From assembly GCA_949825065.1 (NCBI GenBank), contig OX463847.1, forward strand, positions 35,101,789-35,165,788: a stretch of DNA of 64,000 bases, given 5' to 3'. The notes beneath the pieces are model-generated. The model did not search any database. It was not told the DNA's origin and saw only the letters and a program-made list of their open reading frames with translations. This document shows positions 60,271 to 64,000 of the stretch, piece after piece. A program made the translations under genes and the position numbers. Source of the DNA: Odontocerum albicorne. Taxonomy: Eukaryota > Arthropoda > Insecta > Trichoptera > Odontoceridae. Within the stretch, counting starts at the first letter, position 1. Each line of letters begins with the position of its first letter.

Positions 60271-61654
60271 CTTTGCCCTACTCAAATTCATTCCGCCTGA
60301 ACAGAGCCTCGAGATAGGTGGTAGAAATATATAATGTATTTTTAATACTAAGTCTTGGATTCCAACGACATTTATATTAAATAGCTTTGAGTATTACATA
60401 AAGAACTTTTAATTTAATTAAGAAAAAAAAATGTTTAAATGCTCTACACACATACATACAATCACTCCATTACCGTTTCAATTAAGCAGAGAGGACCAAA
60501 CGTCAAACTCTTCCATCGCTGCATACGTCCATCAATTTCTCCACATTCATACATCTTCTCACACAATTCCTTCTATTTACATATATAACTCGTTATTTTT
60601 CCTTCTTTCGAAGTTTGTTCCAGCCATACTTTTATCGGTCGTCCTCCAATACGACTCCCACTTATGATTCCATTTTAATCAATCTACCATCATCCAAGCG
60701 TTCAGCACGTCCAAATCAACATCAATGCGCTATTTTAACCCTCATCATCTTTAAACCTTATCTTTATCCCTAAAAGTGGAATTTCTCCTTCTGTCGTACA
60801 TTGATATTCCACCACATATAATCCTCAATGCATGCATATCCTCGCCTCCTTTTATTCATTTTGCACATCTACGTTTCGATCTCAGCGTAAAACTTATCTT
60901 CATGGAAATTTGATTTGACTCTAAACTTAACGATAAACGAAAACGAAACAGCGTAAAACGTCAAGGTAGATAAGTACACTAAATCTTTAAACAAGATATA
61001 ATAATAAAAGACCAGTTCTCTAGATCTTAAGAGGTTTTCAAATTATGCAATGCCTCTGAATGCACGCATTTCCCCTGCATTTACTGGGCTCGTTTCATTC
61101 AGTTTCCGCGTTTACGTTTCATTCCCACACGTCAATATTTTCACTCTTCAATTCAAATTTTGTAAAAGTTACACGGAAAACTACTTGATTTTTATAGCCA
61201 AAAATAAAAATTTAATCACCCTTAGTATAAAATGAACATATGGGGTTTTGTGAAAATGAATTTTAACTTTAGTTGATTAATTAAAACATAAAAAAATGTA
61301 ATTTTGATTTAAGTGCGGTCTGTTGCCGTGTCAACCCATCACACTGCAGTAAAATGAAAAAGCTATAGTACATTAACTGAGAGCTGAGTCTCCTACAAAC
61401 AGGAAATATGAAGCAAACTCGTTTCATGGACGAAAAATTAAATCAAAAGCTTTCTGCAGGCGCTTTCACAGCGGGATATTGCCATATTTCTACAAATTTT
61501 ATATTTTCACGTATATGTGCAAAAATATAGCAGCAACACATTTTTTTGTTGATTTAAAATATAGTAAAAGCATTGACCATCTGAGTCAGAAAAAAAATTA
61601 ACGAAACCTTACGTTTAAAATAAATACAAACTAAATAAATATATACTCGTAACA

Positions 61655-61725
61655 GAAATACACATTATCACACCATTTCCCTATCGGGGTTGGCAGAGAC
61701 GACGTAGTGTCAACATTTCCGCTCT
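61655..61725 (-). mobile_element. RTE-like LINE 3' tail fragment
   Basis: The minus strand reads GTCTCTGCCAACCCCGATAG then GGAAATGGTGTGATAATGTG, the same arrangement as the plus-strand tail at 225-285. No coding remnant was recognised next to it. Confidence 0.45.
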
Positions 61726-62600
61726 ATATCCGTTCACCTTTTCATATGAATCCTACTATTTCTCTGACTTTTATCATTTCCTTTTTTTAAACTATCATTC
61801 ATTTGATCCAATTTATCATTCTTTCCTTTGTCTTCTTCGACCACACGTTTACACTCAAATTTGAACTGCACATTTCTTATGTTAGTTTTTTTATTCATTC
61901 ATTCATTGTACGTGAGTAGTTCATCTTATAATGCTCTTCTTCATCATACGTTATCCAATCACAGTCATTCCTAATCACCCTTTATCAACCCTTATATTAT
62001 ATTCAATCAACCCTTAGTTTCCACATGTAAAAGCAATGCACTGAATTCGTAATTCAAATATCTCATTTTACAATTCGATTTAATTTCATCTAAGAGCCAT
62101 TTACCCGATTAATTAACTTAATTGGAAATTCCGATCGAAAGAAGGACACCGCAAGAGAATTGAGTACTTTGTAACTCGAGAGTTTTGTATAATTAAGGCA
62201 TTGCAACTCCATCAAGAATATTACAGAAGGTGGGAAGTCAAAGTACCTGACTGAATGGGAACTTTAAGACGTGTATGCATTAAAACGAATCTTCCATTAG
62301 TAGGAAGTTGGTAAAAGTTTCTTCATGTTAACGTCTCAACATTGAAATTGCTGGAGGGAAGCCCGTTTTGTATGGTGACAAGTAATAAACTAAATATCAA
62401 AGTTGTTTTGCAAAATGAGAAGAAAATTTGACGTTATTTCAAATATGAATGAGTCATTTCAAAATTGTTCGTTTATTTATTTTTGGGGTAAAATGTAAGA
62501 TTTCATCCGATCATGTTTTATTATATTGCTTTAAAATTTCGTTCTATACTGTTAATATGATGGCAACTGTTATATGATTTAAACTTAGTTTTTTCAATAA
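61726..62600. other. Non-coding stretch
   Basis: No coding, RNA or transposon feature recognised. Pyrimidine-rich between 61740 and 62000. Confidence 0.35.
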
Positions 62601-62604
62601 AATT

Positions 62605-62870
62605 TACAGTTAGTATGTAAGGTATAGTTTACAGTATTTTTTTAGATATAGTTAAAATTTCGATTTTTAGATAAAGTTTGTAGTTTTTTCTTTTTAGATA
62701 TAGTTTACAGTTGAGTTTAGTTTTTTAGATATAGTTTACAGTTTTTTCAATACAGTTAACAAGTTGTTTTTTTTAAATATGTTGTTTTTCAATACATTAA
62801 ACAGCAAGTTTTTTAAATATTTTAATAGTTTATTAAATATGTTGTTTTTTAAATGTGTTTTTAATATACT
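62605..62870. repeat. Degenerate AT-rich tandem repeat
   Basis: TTTTTAGATATAGTTTACAG or close variants recur at about 62640, 62692 and 62726, then decay into TTTTTAAATATGTTG variants. The period is irregular, about 25-40 bp. Confidence 0.65.
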
Positions 62871-62999
62871 CGTATATTATTGAGTTTTTTAGAAGCAATA
62901 GTATAAATAATATTTTTAATCATCTTCCTACTTCTCTGGCATAAAATGTACATACCAACGTTATTTTCTCTGTCTTTTGGACATCAGTATAGTATAATC

Positions 63000-63545
63000 T
63001 GAATGCTAGGACCTTCATGGACGATTATCACACCGAAAACGTTCTTTTTCCACTCCTCTCCATTGTGGATGACCAGCTGCAGATACTTAGAGATGAACCT
63101 GGTCTCGTTGTCACAGTTTACGTTGTTGACGATCTCGAAAACCTCACCCTCAAGGTATATAGCACTGAAGTCAGATTGACGGGAGCATCAGCAGCGAGCC
63201 TCTTGAGTTGTGGTATTAAAGTTGTATTAGTCGTAATAGACATGGCTATATCAACGAAAGTTTTCCAAGTACAGGTGCTGGTCTTCTTCTTCTTCTATGG
63301 AGTGGAGTCGTGAACAACAAGAGCTCGAGAGAAACGGAGAATATACGCTTTAGAGTATGGTACTAGAATCGAATGTTTTGGATCCCCTGGACACCTGGAA
63401 GATCTAACGCGTCAATTTTACGAGAAATTAAGGTGGATGACAGACTCTAGTCCTGAAACGTATACTTCAGTTATTTTGGTATATTGGAAGGCAAAATCAG
63501 GACATCTTGGAGACGTTGATCATTACAATACATATAAAGGGTAGC
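63000..63545. other. Coding-like tract of unknown origin
   Basis: More GC-rich than its surroundings and open in competing frames. On the plus strand 63017-63313 is open, and 63315-63545 reads ALEYGTRIECFGSPGHLEDL, then FYEKLRWMTDSSPETYTSVI before a stop. On the minus strand about 63000-63190 reads DFSAIYLEGEVFEIVNNVNC then FISKYLQLVIHNGEEWKKNV. None matches a family I recognise. It may be an exon, a transposon remnant or a pseudogene. Confidence 0.3.
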
Positions 63546-63872
63546 TAAGAAATAAGGTGATCCCTTACAAGATAAACCGACTATATAAAGGCTGCGACTA
63601 ATTCAACAGTTCAACAGTGGTCAATGTGCTATGGGCTGCGGTTGGTCAGGGGAGGTAGAGGTAAACAGTTAGATGTGTTATACGACCATGAAAAATGAAA
63701 ATACTATGACATTTAGCCACGAGGAGCACAATAAATAAAAATAAGTTGTATTTATGAAATAAAATGCATTTTCAACAGATTATTGTTTCAACACTCAAGC
63801 GCTTTTAGCAAAATTACTAAAGAATATATATGATATGTTTGTAAAATACTTTTAAATAATGAACTAAATTTT

Positions 63873-64000
63873 ATGGCCTTGTTGGTAAGACACATGTAGT
63901 CCTAGCCGGGGTTTGCAGGTTTTACTCCCGTTGGTACCTATTTTTTTAAAGGGGTTTCAGGCTAGTCAAGATCAATGCATTTAACTTTTGTTTTAAGGTA
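63873..64000 (+). mobile_element. SINE, cut by the window end
   Basis: TATGGCCTTGTTGGTAAGAC head with A-box-like sequence, then GCAGGTTTTACTCCCG in the B-box position. The tail would lie beyond the window. Confidence 0.5.

Larger units (their letters stand above)
46232..61172. repeat. Tandem duplication, unit 2 (14.9 kb)
   Basis: Direct copy of 32942-46198. Relative to unit 1 it lacks about 34995-36063 (junction near 48258) and has extra segments at about 52874-53655 and 53687-55580. It ends at TTTTGTAAAAGTTAC (61172), after which similarity stops. Confidence 0.93.

Noticed and set aside
32942..61172. CRISPR-like or prokaryotic repeat array
   Set aside because: No short regularly spaced repeats with unique spacers; the repeats are multi-kilobase direct copies with eukaryotic transposon content.

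Overview
The window is AT-rich animal nuclear DNA, most likely from an insect. It has spliced low-density coding sequence, mariner, hAT, piggyBac, Tc1/IS630 and pogo-type DNA transposons, tRNA-derived SINEs and non-LTR retrotransposon debris. The order cannot be fixed from sequence alone. There is no operon, CRISPR array or prokaryotic gene structure. A 200-bp N gap is at 22793-22992.

Left part (about 0.8-22.4 kb): the 3' end of one host gene on the minus strand. Four exons (22266-22440, 16412-16602, 13337-13621, 2261-2807) have consensus splice sites and join in phase. They give the last ~398 residues of a low-complexity protein with a Gln/His-rich tract, proline-rich stretches, a PPPY motif and a C-terminus ending EISV, a class-II PDZ-ligand shape. 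A further candidate exon at 21220-21451 would give an alternative C-terminus. I cannot name the gene. Its 5' exons are not visible and may lie beyond the window. The introns carry a vertumnana-type mariner, an internally deleted hAT, a piggyBac remnant, SINEs, an 83-bp perfect palindrome and LINE fragments. Near the likely polyadenylation site is a 3 x 50-bp array whose hairpin stem shows a compensatory base-pair change.

Middle (22.8-33 kb): an N gap and 1.26 kb of (TA)n run straight into a cecropia-type mariner with perfect 31-bp terminal repeats and a one-base frameshift. Then come a Tigger/pogo-like element, a partial copy of the repeat unit that dominates the right half, and an internally deleted mariner.

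Right part (32.9-61.2 kb): a tandem segmental duplication. Unit 1 (32942-46198) and unit 2 (46232-61172) are collinear and near-identical over most of their length, separated by 33 bp. They differ by a ~1.07-kb deletion in unit 2 and by two segments (782 bp and ~1.9 kb) present only in unit 2. The unit is built from SINEs, a decayed Tc1/IS630 transposon, LINE 3' ends, foldback elements and a diverged satellite-like monomer. I found no host gene there. The last 3 kb hold AT-rich low-complexity repeats, a short unassigned coding-like tract and a SINE cut by the window end.

The SINE 3' tails share a conserved block with the 3' ends of LINE fragments in the same window, which suggests the SINEs were mobilised by that LINE family.
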